64,000 nt of DNA, taken from assembly GCA_948144175.1 (NCBI GenBank), contig CANXME010002335.1, positions 124,001 to 188,000 of the forward strand. The letters run 5' to 3'. Shown piece after piece: positions 10,416 through 19,927 of the stretch (position 1 is its first letter; every line of letters starts with the position of its first letter). The stretch comes from Closterium sp. NIES-65. Its lineage: Eukaryota > Streptophyta > Zygnematophyceae > Desmidiales > Closteriaceae. The notes below the pieces were generated by a model. The model was not told the origin of the DNA and did not search any database. It saw nothing but the letters and a program-made list of their open reading frames with translations. The translations under genes were made by a program, and so were the position numbers.

Positions 10416-13400
10416 CTACGCATGACTAGAACCTGTGTCAACAAGGCCTAACTGCACACAACACCTCTGGTGGTCACAAGGCGGAAGCGCCTTGGTGAAG
10501 ATGTCTGCAGTGTTGGCCTCGGACTCTACGAACTCGAAGCGAGCCTGTCCACGCCTCTGCAACTCTCGCAGAAGAAAGTACCTGACGTGAATGTGCTTCA
10601 CTCTGCTCTCCAGTCGCGGCTCACGACAGAGGAGGATCGACGCCTTGTTGTCAGTAAACAAGGTCGGTGCAGAGCTCGGCCGCTCACCAAGGTCAGTGAG
10701 CAAGAAGGTCAACCACCGCAACTCCTGTGCCGCCATGGCACCAGCGTAAATCTCAGCCTCAGCTGTAGAGGTCGAGACAGAAGAGGAGCGCGTGGAACGC
10801 CAGGAAACAGCTCCAGAACCCAGACTGAAACAGTACCCCTGAGTAGACCTGTGAGTCTCAGCGTCGTCAGCGTAAGAGGAGTCACAGTGACCAGTGAGTA
10901 CGACAGACTGCTGCCCTCCAAGAACTAGCCCCACGCCTGATGTAGTCGCTAGGTACTTCGCCACCCGCACAGCTGCCGTCCAGTGAACAGGACGGTGTCT
11001 CCCTGGCGCAACAAAGCGCGCAAGGATGCTGAGAGGGAAGGCGAGGTCCGGGCGAGTACAAGTCATCAGGTACATGAGGCAACCCACAAGCTCTGCGTAG
11101 GGACCACTAGGCTCAAACGGCTCGTCAGGAAAGGGACCAGTGAGTCTGTGGTCAACAGCTAGAGGTGTGCGCTGTACGGTGGAGTGCTGAAGCCCGAACC
11201 GCTGAAGGACCTGCTGCACCATGTGTGACTGTGAGAGTGTAATGGTGCGAGCGGCTCTGTCCCTGGTGATCTGCAGGCCAAGGTAGTGGCGCAGCTCACC
11301 AAGATCAGTGCACGTGTGTCTCTTCTGCAGTTCGGACTTCACGTCTGCCAAAGCAACCCTGTCCGGAGTGGCGAAAACGAGGTCGTCGACGTAAACCAGA
11401 ACAAAGAACGGTGTGGAGCCACGACGAACGAACAGCGACGGGTCGGCAGAAGACGGCTGGAACCCAAGGTCAGAGAGGGTAGAACGCAGAGTGTCGTGCC
11501 ACTCACGAGGGGCCTGGCGAAGACCGTAAACAGGTCGCCTCAGCCTCCACTGGGTCCCAGGAGGGAAGGTGCCAGTGAAGGCCGAGGGACGACGCAACCA
11601 GACCTCCTCGTGTAGGCTGCCCTGAAGGAAAGCAGTGGAGAAGTCGAGAGAGTGTAACTCGTAGTCTCTCTGTGCTGCTACGTGTAGTAACACCCGAAGA
11701 GTGGTCATCTTCGGGGTAGGTGCGAAGGTCTGAAAGAAGTCAACTCCCTCGCGCTGACTGAAACCTCTAGCCACGTAGCGCGCCTTGAAGACCGGGGGAG
11801 ATCCCGGTGGCCGCTTCACCCTGTAGATCCACATGCCGTCGACTACGTTCGCCCCAGGGGGGGGAACCTCATCGACGTAGGTGCCTGTGGATCTGTAGGA
11901 GGCCATCTCTGCGTCCATGGCAGCTCTCCACTGAGAGGCCCAAGGCCCTGACATTGCCTCAGCGTAAGTGCGAGGAGTCGGAATGTCAAGGGCGTCGGGG
12001 TCACCCTCAGGGGCGAGGAGCATGGCACAGAGATGAGGGGAAGCGGCCGCCAGGAACTCTAGCTCAAACTGCCTGTCCTCTAGGGCGTCACGGCCAAGGG
12101 CAGACACACCCCCGACGGCCAGAGGACTGGTAGGAGGAGCAGCCACAAGCGTGGTGGCGTAGTCAAGGCGGCGGGTAGAGGCAAAGTCAGTAACTGCGGC
12201 AGTAAGAGCGGACACATAGGACACAGAGGCACGAGGGTGAGTAACAAGAGAGGCGAGAACACGAGAGAGAACAGGACGGTACGTGCGGTAGTAGTCAGTG
12301 ACAGGAGTAGGGAGCGACACAGTGAGGGCCGACTCAGGAGGAGACGGAAGCACAGACTGAGACGGACGAGGTGGACTAGAAAGAAGGAAGGCAGGACGAA
12401 GGTCAGTGAAGGGAACAGGAGACGAGGGACGAGCACGAGGGGAGCGACGAGTAGCCCAAGAACGAGACGGAGGAGAAGAGGACAAGGGCGGAGAACTGGG
12501 GAAAACAGCGGGGGAGGAGTCAGGAGGAGGAAACGTGGGACCGTAGACAGGAGGAGAGGCGGAGGAGGGAGGAGAAGGGGAGGGGAGACCAAGGATCCGA
12601 AGACCCGAGACAGGAGGAGGAAGTGGCTGCTGCTGCTGCGGCTGCGACTGCTGCTGCTGCGGACGCGGCTGCTGCTGGGACTGCTGCTCCTGCGGGTCCA
12701 GCTGCTGCTGCTGCTGCTGCTGCTCCTGCGGCTCCAGCTGCTGCTGCTGCTCCTCCAGCCGCTGTAACTCCCTCTCCTCTCTCTCCAACTCCAGCTGCTC
12801 GTCACGGGCACGGCGAACACGAGCCTGGTGCCTAGTCGGGTAGGGGTGGGGGGGTGGAGTAGTGTCCGAAGAAGCGGCAGCTCCAGAGTCCACCTCAGAA
12901 GAACTAGGCGCACCACCCCCAGAGGCAGCACTAACACCAGCTCCAGAACCAGGCTCACCTGAACCCGAAGGAGGCGCACCCTCACCCCCAGACGCAGCAC
13001 CCCCAGTGTCCGCGCGGCCAGCACCAGCTCCCGGATGACAAGAGTCCTCTGCCCCCACCGGGTCAGCTCCAACTCCAGAACCAGAAACTCCAGCTCCAAC
13101 ACCAGCTCCAACTCCAGCACCCCCAGAACCAGAAACTCCAGTGCCAACTCCAGCTCCAACTCCAGCTCCAACTCCAGCACCCCCAGAACCAGAAACCGGT
13201 ACAGGAACAGGCGCCGCACCAACCTCTCGAGAGCTAGCACCAGCGGCACGCTGCGAGGAGGACTGTGGGGAGGGAGGCTGTACCGGAGGGGCTACCGAAG
13301 GAGGAGGGGTAGCCTGGGACACACCTGACGGGGCTGGACCAGGGGGGGGGGGCTGTACCGGGGGAGCAGGAGGGGGAACGGCAGTCAGGAAGAGGGGGGG

Positions 13401-16400
13401 AGGAGGAACCGGGAGACCTCGACTGGGGTACCTGACGTAGTACGGAGTGGACTCCTCGAAACGGACGTCACGGGAGTCAAAGAACCGGTGAGAGGGAGGG
13501 TGGTAAAAGGTGAAGTCAGAGGAGTCCTCAGGGAAACCAAGGAAGACACAGGGGACGGCACGAGGCGAGAGCTTGTCCGCGGAGGTGTCGCGGACAAGAG
13601 CCAAGCACCCCCAGACACGAAACCGCAACGCAACACCAGGGGACCCTGTCCAAACACTGGTCGGTGAAACCTCTGGTCGAGAGACACGTGGCCAGAGGTT
13701 CAGCTGGTGCGCGGCGTACCTGACCGCGTAGGGCCACAGAAAATGGGGGGCACAGGCGTGAGTCAGGGAGGTGCGGGCGATCTCCATGACCAGGCCTATG
13801 CGGCGCTCAGCAACCCCATTCTGCTGTGGGGACTCTGGAAGCGTCCAGGACTGACGAATGCCCTGCTCGCGACAGAATCCAGCGAGAATGCCGGAGCGAA
13901 ACTCACCCCCACGGTCGGAGTGGAGACAGCTGACACGACGACCACGAGTGTCCTCAGTGGTGAGCAACCACCTGATCAGCGTAGAAGTCACCTCAGACTT
14001 CTTCGCCAGAGGGAACACTGTGGTGTAGCGGGAGAAGTCGTCAACGACCACCAGAAAGTAACGCTCACGCTCAGGGCCTAGACGAGGGGCTGGGCCCCAG
14101 ACGTCCAAGTGAAGCGTCTCAAAAGGCTCGGTGGCCGGACGAAGGGAGGAGGAGTGAGGGGTGGCGCGCAGCCTACCCTCGACGGAGGGACGACACGGCG
14201 GCGCAGGCGAAGGCGGCAGCGACGGCAAGACACGTGGGAGGCCTAGGACAAGACGCTGACTAGACATAGCGCGCAGACGTGGAAGGGACGGGTGCCCCAT
14301 CCGGTGGTGCCACAGAACGGTGGGGTGGGCAAGCGACCGGCAGGAGCACGACGCAGCGACTGGAACAGACGTAGGAACCTGACACGACACAGACACCTGG
14401 GGGGACGTAGCAACCTGGTGAGACGCGGGGACACGAACGGGGGGGGGAACCGGGGGCAGTGGCAGTAGGGGGGGCTGCTGGTGCGGCCGCTGGTGCTGCT
14501 GCTGCTGCTGCTGCTGCTGCGGCTGCGGCTGCTGCTGCTGCTGCGGCTGCTGCTGCGGCGCACGCGGGCCAGTGTGAAGAGTGTAGAGACCCGAGCCCGG
14601 CTCAGCAGTAAAGGTAGCAAGAGGCTGGTAAGAGTCTCCGTCAACACACACCGCAGTCTCTCCAGAAGGCTCAAACCACACACCCACGTGCTGGCTCACG
14701 AGGGGTCGCACGCCCACCAAGTTCCGGGAGAACGAGGGGACGTGAAACCCAGTGAGAGACCCGGAGGGAGCAGCAGGACACGGTAAAGTGGTAGTGTGAC
14801 GTGCAGTGACTGGTCCCGTAGTGGGATCAGCCAACGCTACAGAAACAGGCGCAGGAAGTGGTGTAAGTGTCGTGCTGTCCCGAAAGAAGCAGTGGGAGGC
14901 TCCAGAGTCCAGTGTGAACGACAGCGAAGCGTCCTCTGAGGTAGTCGCTGGTCTAGAGTCTACACAAGTACCTACACTAGCAACAGGCAACTGAGCAAGA
15001 CTAGCACCTAAGCTAACAACACCAGAGTAAACAGAGTCAGAAACACTAGAGTCAACAACAGCATACATAGCATGAGGAGCACTAATCAGATCAACTAACT
15101 GCTCAGCAGACATGCCCCACAGAGCGGAGCCGTAGCGCTGAACCAGAGGAAGCCAGTCAGGAGCAGGACCGCCAACCCCGTAGGTCAACCGGACCGTGTC
15201 AGTGAGCTGAGCAAAGCACTGACCAGGGGGGTGAAAGCGGCCACAAGGGTGGCCCCGACGAGGACCTGTCTGAACCTGGTAGGGGCAGGGAGGGTAAGCA
15301 GCACCGCGCTGGGGCTGACGCAGCCCCGACCCCGGAGCCAGCTGCTGACGCTGCTGCTGCTGAGGCTGCTGGGAGGAAAGGGGCTGCTGCTGCTGCTGAA
15401 GGTGCTGCTCACGCTGAGCCTGGTACCACGCCGCTGCTCCACCTAGCGGGGCCGGCAGTACAGGAGGCGACTGACGAGCTCGAGGGTCGCCGCCACCAGC
15501 AGGTGCAGTGGAGTCACCGGCCGCTGCACGAGGGGTCTCTCCAGACGCTGCACTCCCACCACCGCCAGTCGCAACAGCACCCCCACTACCTCCGCTACCT
15601 CCGCCTCCACCTCCACCGGAACCACCTTTCTTGCCCCCCCTGCCGCGGGACCGCGACGCAGTCGTAACAGCAGCCGCAGTCGCGTCAGTAGCGGCAGTGG
15701 CAAGAGAGGCAGTTAAGGTGGGTAACTGCGGGACTGTGCACCCGTGGAAGAGTGGGGGGGAAACAGTACCAGAGGCGGCAGCTACCGAACGAAGGTTGCT
15801 CTCGACGTCCTTGAGTGCAGACTCAAGGACCTCGATAGTCAGCTCACTAGGGTGCTTCAGCAGAAGCGCGTCACGAACGGAGGCAAGGCGGTCAGGGAGG
15901 CTAGTGGCGATGAAATAGACAGTAATCGCCATGGGGGGAGGAAGCAGTGCAAGCTGTGCCTCAGTGCAAGCAGCGCGGTAACTAGCGTCGAGCGAGTGGA
16001 GGTGAGCGATCAAGTCAGCAGAGCGCTCAAACGAGGCAAGATCAGGAAACAGGAACGGGAGGAAAAGACGGCCGAGAGAGACAGTAGCGGGAGTAGAGTA
16101 GCGGGCCTTAATCGCAGTGAGGTACGCAGCAGCGGTGCGAACCTGAGTAAAGTGGACCTCCTCGGACTCAGGGAAGAGGCTGCTGAGTGCGATGCAGGCC
16201 GCAGCGTCACGCGACGTCCAAGCCGTCCGGTCAGCGCGCTGACGGGCAAAGCGAGCCGTAGCAGCGTCGTCAGGAGCAGGGCCTAAAGCTGTAGGCTCGG
16301 GGGGCTCGGGGAGGTCACCAGTAGCGTGTGACCAGAGGGTCTCGCCCCCCTGGACCTGACTCTCTAACAGACGACGAGCGCGAAGAAGCCAGACGGAAAA

Positions 16401-16451
16401 GTCAAGGGGTCTACCGTCGGCGTCGAAACGAAGAACTCGCGAAGTCGCCAT
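10416..16451 (-). CDS. Copia Gag-Pol polyprotein of element B, intact (2011 aa)
   Basis: ATG at 16449-16451 (MATSRVLRFDADG), stop at 10416. Domains in order: Gag; Gly-rich and Gln-rich linkers; atypical zinc knuckle CX13CX3HX4C (about residues 385-410); protease DSGAS (about 514); GAG-pre-integrase HHRMGHPS; integrase core with LHLDVWGP (about 780), HSDRGGEF (about 845) and SPQQNGVAERR (about 875); a long Pro/Gln/Gly linker; RT with YVDDL (about 1687); RNase H with TGHCDSSYADD (about 1855) and AEAEIYAGA. All catalytic motifs are present and no stop or frameshift occurs. Gag and Pol are in one frame, so their ratio must be set by processing or another route rather than a recoding site. Confidence 0.96.
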   Translation of the reverse strand: MATSRVLRFDADGRPLDFSVWLLRARRLLESQVQGGETLWSHATGDLPEPPEPTALGPAPDDAATARFARQRADRTAWTSRDAAACIALSSLFPESEEVHFTQVRTAAAYLTAIKARYSTPATVSLGRLFLPFLFPDLASFERSADLIAHLHSLDASYRAACTEAQLALLPPPMAITVYFIATSLPDRLASVRDALLLKHPSELTIEVLESALKDVESNLRSVAAASGTVSPPLFHGCTVPQLPTLTASLATAATDATAAAVTTASRSRGRGGKKGGSGGGGGGGSGGSGGAVATGGGGSAASGETPRAAAGDSTAPAGGGDPRARQSPPVLPAPLGGAAAWYQAQREQHLQQQQQPLSSQQPQQQQRQQLAPGSGLRQPQRGAAYPPCPYQVQTGPRRGHPCGRFHPPGQCFAQLTDTVRLTYGVGGPAPDWLPLVQRYGSALWGMSAEQLVDLISAPHAMYAVVDSSVSDSVYSGVVSLGASLAQLPVASVGTCVDSRPATTSEDASLSFTLDSGASHCFFRDSTTLTPLPAPVSVALADPTTGPVTARHTTTLPCPAAPSGSLTGFHVPSFSRNLVGVRPLVSQHVGVWFEPSGETAVCVDGDSYQPLATFTAEPGSGLYTLHTGPRAPQQQPQQQQQPQPQQQQQQQQHQRPHQQPPLLPLPPVPPPVRVPASHQVATSPQVSVSCQVPTSVPVAASCSCRSLAHPTVLWHHRMGHPSLPRLRAMSSQRLVLGLPRVLPSLPPSPAPPCRPSVEGRLRATPHSSSLRPATEPFETLHLDVWGPAPRLGPERERYFLVVVDDFSRYTTVFPLAKKSEVTSTLIRWLLTTEDTRGRRVSCLHSDRGGEFRSGILAGFCREQGIRQSWTLPESPQQNGVAERRIGLVMEIARTSLTHACAPHFLWPYAVRYAAHQLNLWPRVSRPEVSPTSVWTGSPGVALRFRVWGCLALVRDTSADKLSPRAVPCVFLGFPEDSSDFTFYHPPSHRFFDSRDVRFEESTPYYVRYPSRGLPVPPPPLFLTAVPPPAPPVQPPPPGPAPSGVSQATPPPSVAPPVQPPSPQSSSQRAAGASSREVGAAPVPVPVSGSGGAGVGAGVGAGVGTGVSGSGGAGVGAGVGAGVSGSGVGADPVGAEDSCHPGAGAGRADTGGAASGGEGAPPSGSGEPGSGAGVSAASGGGAPSSSEVDSGAAASSDTTPPPHPYPTRHQARVRRARDEQLELEREERELQRLEEQQQQLEPQEQQQQQQQLDPQEQQSQQQPRPQQQQSQPQQQQPLPPPVSGLRILGLPSPSPPSSASPPVYGPTFPPPDSSPAVFPSSPPLSSSPPSRSWATRRSPRARPSSPVPFTDLRPAFLLSSPPRPSQSVLPSPPESALTVSLPTPVTDYYRTYRPVLSRVLASLVTHPRASVSYVSALTAAVTDFASTRRLDYATTLVAAPPTSPLAVGGVSALGRDALEDRQFELEFLAAASPHLCAMLLAPEGDPDALDIPTPRTYAEAMSGPWASQWRAAMDAEMASYRSTGTYVDEVPPPGANVVDGMWIYRVKRPPGSPPVFKARYVARGFSQREGVDFFQTFAPTPKMTTLRVLLHVAAQRDYELHSLDFSTAFLQGSLHEEVWLRRPSAFTGTFPPGTQWRLRRPVYGLRQAPREWHDTLRSTLSDLGFQPSSADPSLFVRRGSTPFFVLVYVDDLVFATPDRVALADVKSELQKRHTCTDLGELRHYLGLQITRDRAARTITLSQSHMVQQVLQRFGLQHSTVQRTPLAVDHRLTGPFPDEPFEPSGPYAELVGCLMYLMTCTRPDLAFPLSILARFVAPGRHRPVHWTAAVRVAKYLATTSGVGLVLGGQQSVVLTGHCDSSYADDAETHRSTQGYCFSLGSGAVSWRSTRSSSVSTSTAEAEIYAGAMAAQELRWLTFLLTDLGERPSSAPTLFTDNKASILLCREPRLESRVKHIHVRYFLLRELQRRGQARFEFVESEANTADIFTKALPPCDHQRCCVQLGLVDTGSSHA

Positions 16452-16499
16452 AGTGAGAACGAACAGGCGAGTAACAACCGGGGGGGGAAGAGGACTCAG

Positions 16500-17100
16500 T
16501 CGCAGCGGAAGAGCGGGCTAGGACGACGGGCCAAGACGTAGGGTAGGGCAACGGGCCAGGGCCTAGGGTAGGGCGACGGGCCAGGGCCTAGGAAGGGCGA
16601 CAGGCCAGGGCCTAGGGAGGGCGACGCGACGGGGGAAAGGGCAGGGCGACGCGACGGGGCAAGGCGACGCGACGGGACAGGGCGACGCGACGGGGCAGGG
16701 CGGCGCGACGGAGCAGGGCGACGGGACAGGGCAGGGCGACGCGACGGGGTAGGGCGACGCGACGGGACAGGGCGACGGGACAGGGCAGGGCGACGCGACG
16801 GGACAGGGCAGGGCGACGCGACGGGACAGGGCGACGCGACGGGACAGGGCGACGGGACAGGGCGACGCGACGGGACAGGGCGACGGGACGGGGGGGGGTA
16901 ACAGGCGGGCGCGACGCGACGGGGGGAACGGGCGCGACGCGACGGGGGGGAACGGGCGCGACGCGACAGGGGGAACGGGCGCGACGCGACGGGGGGAACG
17001 GGCGCGACGCGACGGGGGGAACGGGCGCGACGCGACGGGGGGAACGGGCGTGACGCGACGGGGGGGAACAGGCGTGACGCGACGGGGGAGATGACGCTAG
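16500..17100 (-). repeat. Tandem arrays in the leader of element B
   Basis: Units of GGGCGACGCGACGGGACA (about 16610-16890) and a unit of about 22-23 bp with GGGGGGAACGGGCGCGACGC (about 16920-17090, about 8 copies) fill the space between PBS and gag. On the minus strand this gives SRRPVPSRRP-type peptide repeats, which are not a gene. Confidence 0.85.
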
Positions 17101-17221
17101 GCTCGGTACTAGGCGCGGTAACTACGAAACTAGTACGAACGAGAGGTAGGATCAGGCTCGGGAGGTACGAACGGAGAACGGAGGAACGGGATCCCACAGG
17201 ATCCTAACCTAGCTGATACCA

Positions 17222-17331
17222 TGTCAGAATGAGGAATGAGTGTTGCATTGATGTTGGTTGGGGTACATATGACAAACCCTAACTTCTGTACCCCCTAAGA
17301 CAAACCTCACTACAGGCTACAACATTTGACA
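17222..17331 (-). repeat. 5' LTR of element B (110 bp)
   Basis: Identical to 10103-10212. The PBS lies immediately to its left on the plus strand (CTGATACCA ending at 17221). The AATAT target duplication follows at 17332-17336. Confidence 0.95.
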
Positions 17332-17432
17332 AATATGTACTAGCACTTTGTTTCCTAGCTTGAGAGGCATGTTATAATCTGCCAGTTGAAATGAGAACGA
17401 TGCCAAATCATAAGAGAAAGCAAGCTTTGTGA

Positions 17433-17624
17433 ATGCAGAAGGAGGGTGAAGTCGTGGCTGCTGGAGCTTCCGGGGAGAACGATGATGAGGGGGAGGAGGA
17501 AGAGGATGAAGTGGAACAGAACCTGGGCAACGATCAGGAGCTCGTGGGGGAGGAGGACAACCCCTTCCTGTCGGACGATGAGGACGTGGAGGAGGTGTAC
17601 CACATTGACATGCCCGTGCACTAG
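17433..17624 (+). CDS. Unrecognised acidic ORF, possible terminal exon
   Basis: 63 codons from ATG 17433 to a TAG. The protein is very acidic (runs of D and E), ending EEVYHIDMPVH. I do not recognise a family. The ATG is directly followed by CAG, and the 50 bases upstream are shared with 2381-2430, so this could be the last exon of a gene whose upstream exons were separated from it by elements A, B and Z, with an acceptor at TGCAG 17438. It could equally be a chance ORF. Confidence 0.3.
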   Translation: MQKEGEVVAAGASGENDDEGEEEEDEVEQNLGNDQELVGEEDNPFLSDDEDVEEVYHIDMPVH

Positions 17625-18033
17625 ATAGTGTAGAAAAGTTTCTACATGATGTATAAGACTTCGTAAAGTGTAGAGCAAATTTAAAAGCAACCCTGATCTT
17701 ATGCTTTGAACCCTGCCGAATCAGAGTAAGACTATGGTGGACACCGAGCTATCAGAGTGGCTACCTTGTGGAAAATGTGCCCTCATAATACAGGGGAAAC
17801 AAATTCCCCGGAATCAGGGAGGCCCAAAATGAAACGTCAGAACTGGTACTAGCCATATGGAGTGCCCCACTATAGCCTAACAAGCACAATTGCAATTTGG
17901 CAGTCACATCACAACCATACCGTGTCTTTATTTGCATGTACCTACACCTGAACCCCATTATATTGGCAGAAGGAAGAGCTTTTCCACAATGCTTACATAG
18001 TTCAGTACAGCATATTTAAAGTTTCCCACATGA
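17625..18033. other. Non-coding spacer, 3' side of the SVIP-like gene
   Basis: AT-richer sequence with no convincing coding potential. It should contain the 3'UTR of the minus-strand gene that ends at 18034. No repeat array is seen. Confidence 0.55.
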
Positions 18034-18928
18034 TCACCCTGATCTCCACTGCAGGGAAAAAACAAGGCAAATGATTCAGTACACTTGGAGTGGAGGGGAA
18101 GCGGGTTGGCTCATTCATGGCTGCTAAAAAATCGTGGCTATTTAGGCACGGAGTGAACAGATGTGTGCGATATGTGAAAGGCAGAACGAAAAGCCACAAA
18201 ATGAATGGTACTTGGCAGGCAATGCAGAGAAACGAAACCCTGTGGTAGCAGAAGCAATGTTGATCAAGCGGGCGTGCATAAGCGGCACCTGTTGTGCGAT
18301 GTCATCCTCCCTGGACGGCCCCTGCGACTTGGCAGCAGCCGCCGCCATGGCCGAGCGCGCCGCCCTCCCCTGCGCTGAACTCTCAAAGCGCGCCGCCCTG
18401 GGGGGACGAGGGGAGTTGGGCAAGGGGGCAGAGGGATGAATGGGTGAAGGGCGAGCTGCGGGTGGCGCGGAAGAGCGTGAGCCAAGACAACACACTCAAA
18501 GGATTAGTGGGTTGCTGCATGGCTCCTAGATGGAGGGGCTGCTAGATGGAGTGGCTGCTTCAGTGGTCGCATGGCAGCGTGGCGTCACATCACAGCTGAT
18601 CCTAGAGCTTTCCCATCCAATCAGTTCCCCACCCATCCCATCTTCTTGCGCTCTTCCTTCTCTCCCTGCCCACACGCACCCCATCTTCTCCCATCCCCCT
18701 TGCCTCTCCCATCCCCCTTGCCCCACCTCCCTCCCCTGTTCCTCTTCCCCCCACTCTCCCTCCCCGCTCCTCCCTCTCCGCTCTTCCCTCCCCCCATCCC
18801 CGCGGGCACCTTTCCTCCGCGGCCTGCGCAGCTCTGCTGCGCGCATGCGCCACCTCCTGCCTCTCCGCGTCGGTCAGCGGGCGCTCGCCGCGCGGGAAGC
18901 AGTCGAAGCACGACACCAGCGCGCCCAT
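18034..18928 (-). CDS. SVIP-like small VCP/p97-interacting protein, 3 exons, 80 aa
   Basis: Predicted exons on the minus strand: 18810-18928, 18289-18397, 18034-18048. All junctions are GT-AG and phases match (2, then 0). The product starts MGALVSCFDCFPRGE: Gly2 fits N-myristoylation, and Cys7 and Cys10 fit palmitoylation. An Ala/Arg/Glu-rich helix follows (AERQEVAHARSRAAQAAEER) and then RFESSAQGRAARSA, the pattern of plant SVIP-like proteins (usually about 70-90 aa). The last exon is 15 bases and encodes WRSG plus stop, resembling the short Trp-containing tail of SVIP. Family knowledge: SVIP anchors at membranes and binds p97/VCP (CDC48) to modulate ER-associated degradation. It is divergent from MUS81, with about 1 kb between the start codons. 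Confidence 0.72.
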
Positions 18929-19927
18929 CCCCGCCTGCGCACGGCCGGGACGGGTCACGGGGGTTGTTCGGACGAACAGGAGTTGGGGGGGGGGGGGGTG
19001 GAGAGGAGAGGGGGCACGCGGCAAATTCCCACCAACGATGGCTACAGGTCGCTTGCTGCCTCGTCGAACGATGGCTACAGGTCGCTTGCTGCCTCGTCGA
19101 ACGATGGCTACAGGTCGCTAGCTGCCTCGTCGAACGATGGCTACAGGTCGCTTGCTGCCTCGTCGAACGATGGCTACAGGTCGCTTGCTGCCTCGTCGAA
19201 CGATGGCTACAGGTCGCTTGCTGCCTCGTCGAACGATGGCTACAGGTCGCTAGCTGCCTCGTCGAACGATTATATGTTTCCACGCGGTACCGTCGACTTC
19301 ATCTGCTCTCGCTTCGTGACTCTTGCGCGACGAGACGCGAGGCGAGACTTGGAGCGAGTGTGAGCAGCTCGGATTGGTGCCGCTGTGTTTCTTAGTTGCT
19401 CTCCTATGTCTGGCCTCGGACACCCAACCCAACCAAACGAGACGTTCCATGCCCTATAAGTTGCACCTGCAGTTGACCGTTCCGCATCGTACTGTATCGA
19501 AGAGTCCTCATTGTCGAAGTGCCCCTTCTTTTCAGTGTTCCGCGAAGTGGACGACTTGTACACTAGAGACACAATATTTCAGGGTTTGCAGTTATTTACC
19601 CGATTTTCACTGGAATTGTCGTCGAGGCGCCATACGCCTTCCGTCGTCAGCTCTGCGTCATCAAGCCACGCACTTATGTCATGGGACCTTTTCCGCGACC
19701 GACCGCTTAGTTGATCGCACTCACAGACGTGTCGCAGCGGCTCTTTCCACCCTGCGGTGCCCGCCTGCCCGCAGTGCCGTGCTTCCTGCGCGCGTGCCCG
19801 CCTATCCTCCTGTGCTCCTCGCACTGCGCGCTTGCGCCGCTGCCGCCTGTGAGCGTCACAGCGGCGCCTGCGGAGGTTCGAGGACGTCTGGCGCGCCGCG
19901 CCACGCGACGGCGAGGCGGCGGGCGGC
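18929..19927. promoter_or_regulatory. Shared intergenic region of divergent SVIP-like and MUS81 genes
   Basis: About 1 kb between two oppositely directed start codons, so both promoters and 5'UTRs should lie here. The left half holds the 33-bp tandem array listed separately; the right half becomes GC-rich toward the MUS81 ATG. I see no convincing TATA box for either gene. No other gene is supported. Confidence 0.5.
19031..19268. repeat. 33-bp tandem repeat, 7 copies
   Basis: Unit GATGGCTACAGGTCGCTTGC plus TGCCTCGTCGAAC. Copies differ mainly at GCTTGC versus GCTAGC. The unit length is a multiple of 3, so it stays open in several frames and yields false repetitive ORFs (NDGYRSLAASS). It lies in the shared promoter region. 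Confidence 0.9.

Larger units (their letters stand above)
10103..17331 (-). mobile_element. Complete, apparently intact Ty1/copia retrotransposon B
   Basis: Identical 110-bp LTRs (10103-10212 and 17222-17331) with a perfect target duplication AATAT (10098-10102 and 17332-17336). On the minus strand the PBS TGGTATCAGCTAGG directly follows the right-hand LTR, and the PPT ATGGGGGTG directly precedes the left-hand one. The single Gag-Pol frame is free of stops over 2011 codons. Identical LTRs plus an intact frame make this the best candidate in the window for a recently mobile, autonomous element. Confidence 0.96.

Noticed and set aside
12080..13249. 389-aa minus-strand Leu/Ser-rich ORF
   Set aside because: Overlaps the intact Gag-Pol of B in another frame, in its low-complexity linker.
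18530..19395. Two overlapping plus-strand ORFs with NDGYRSLAASS or VERWLQVACCL repeats
   Set aside because: The 33-bp repeat stays open in more than one frame. Upstream parts lie antisense to an intron and exon of the SVIP-like gene.
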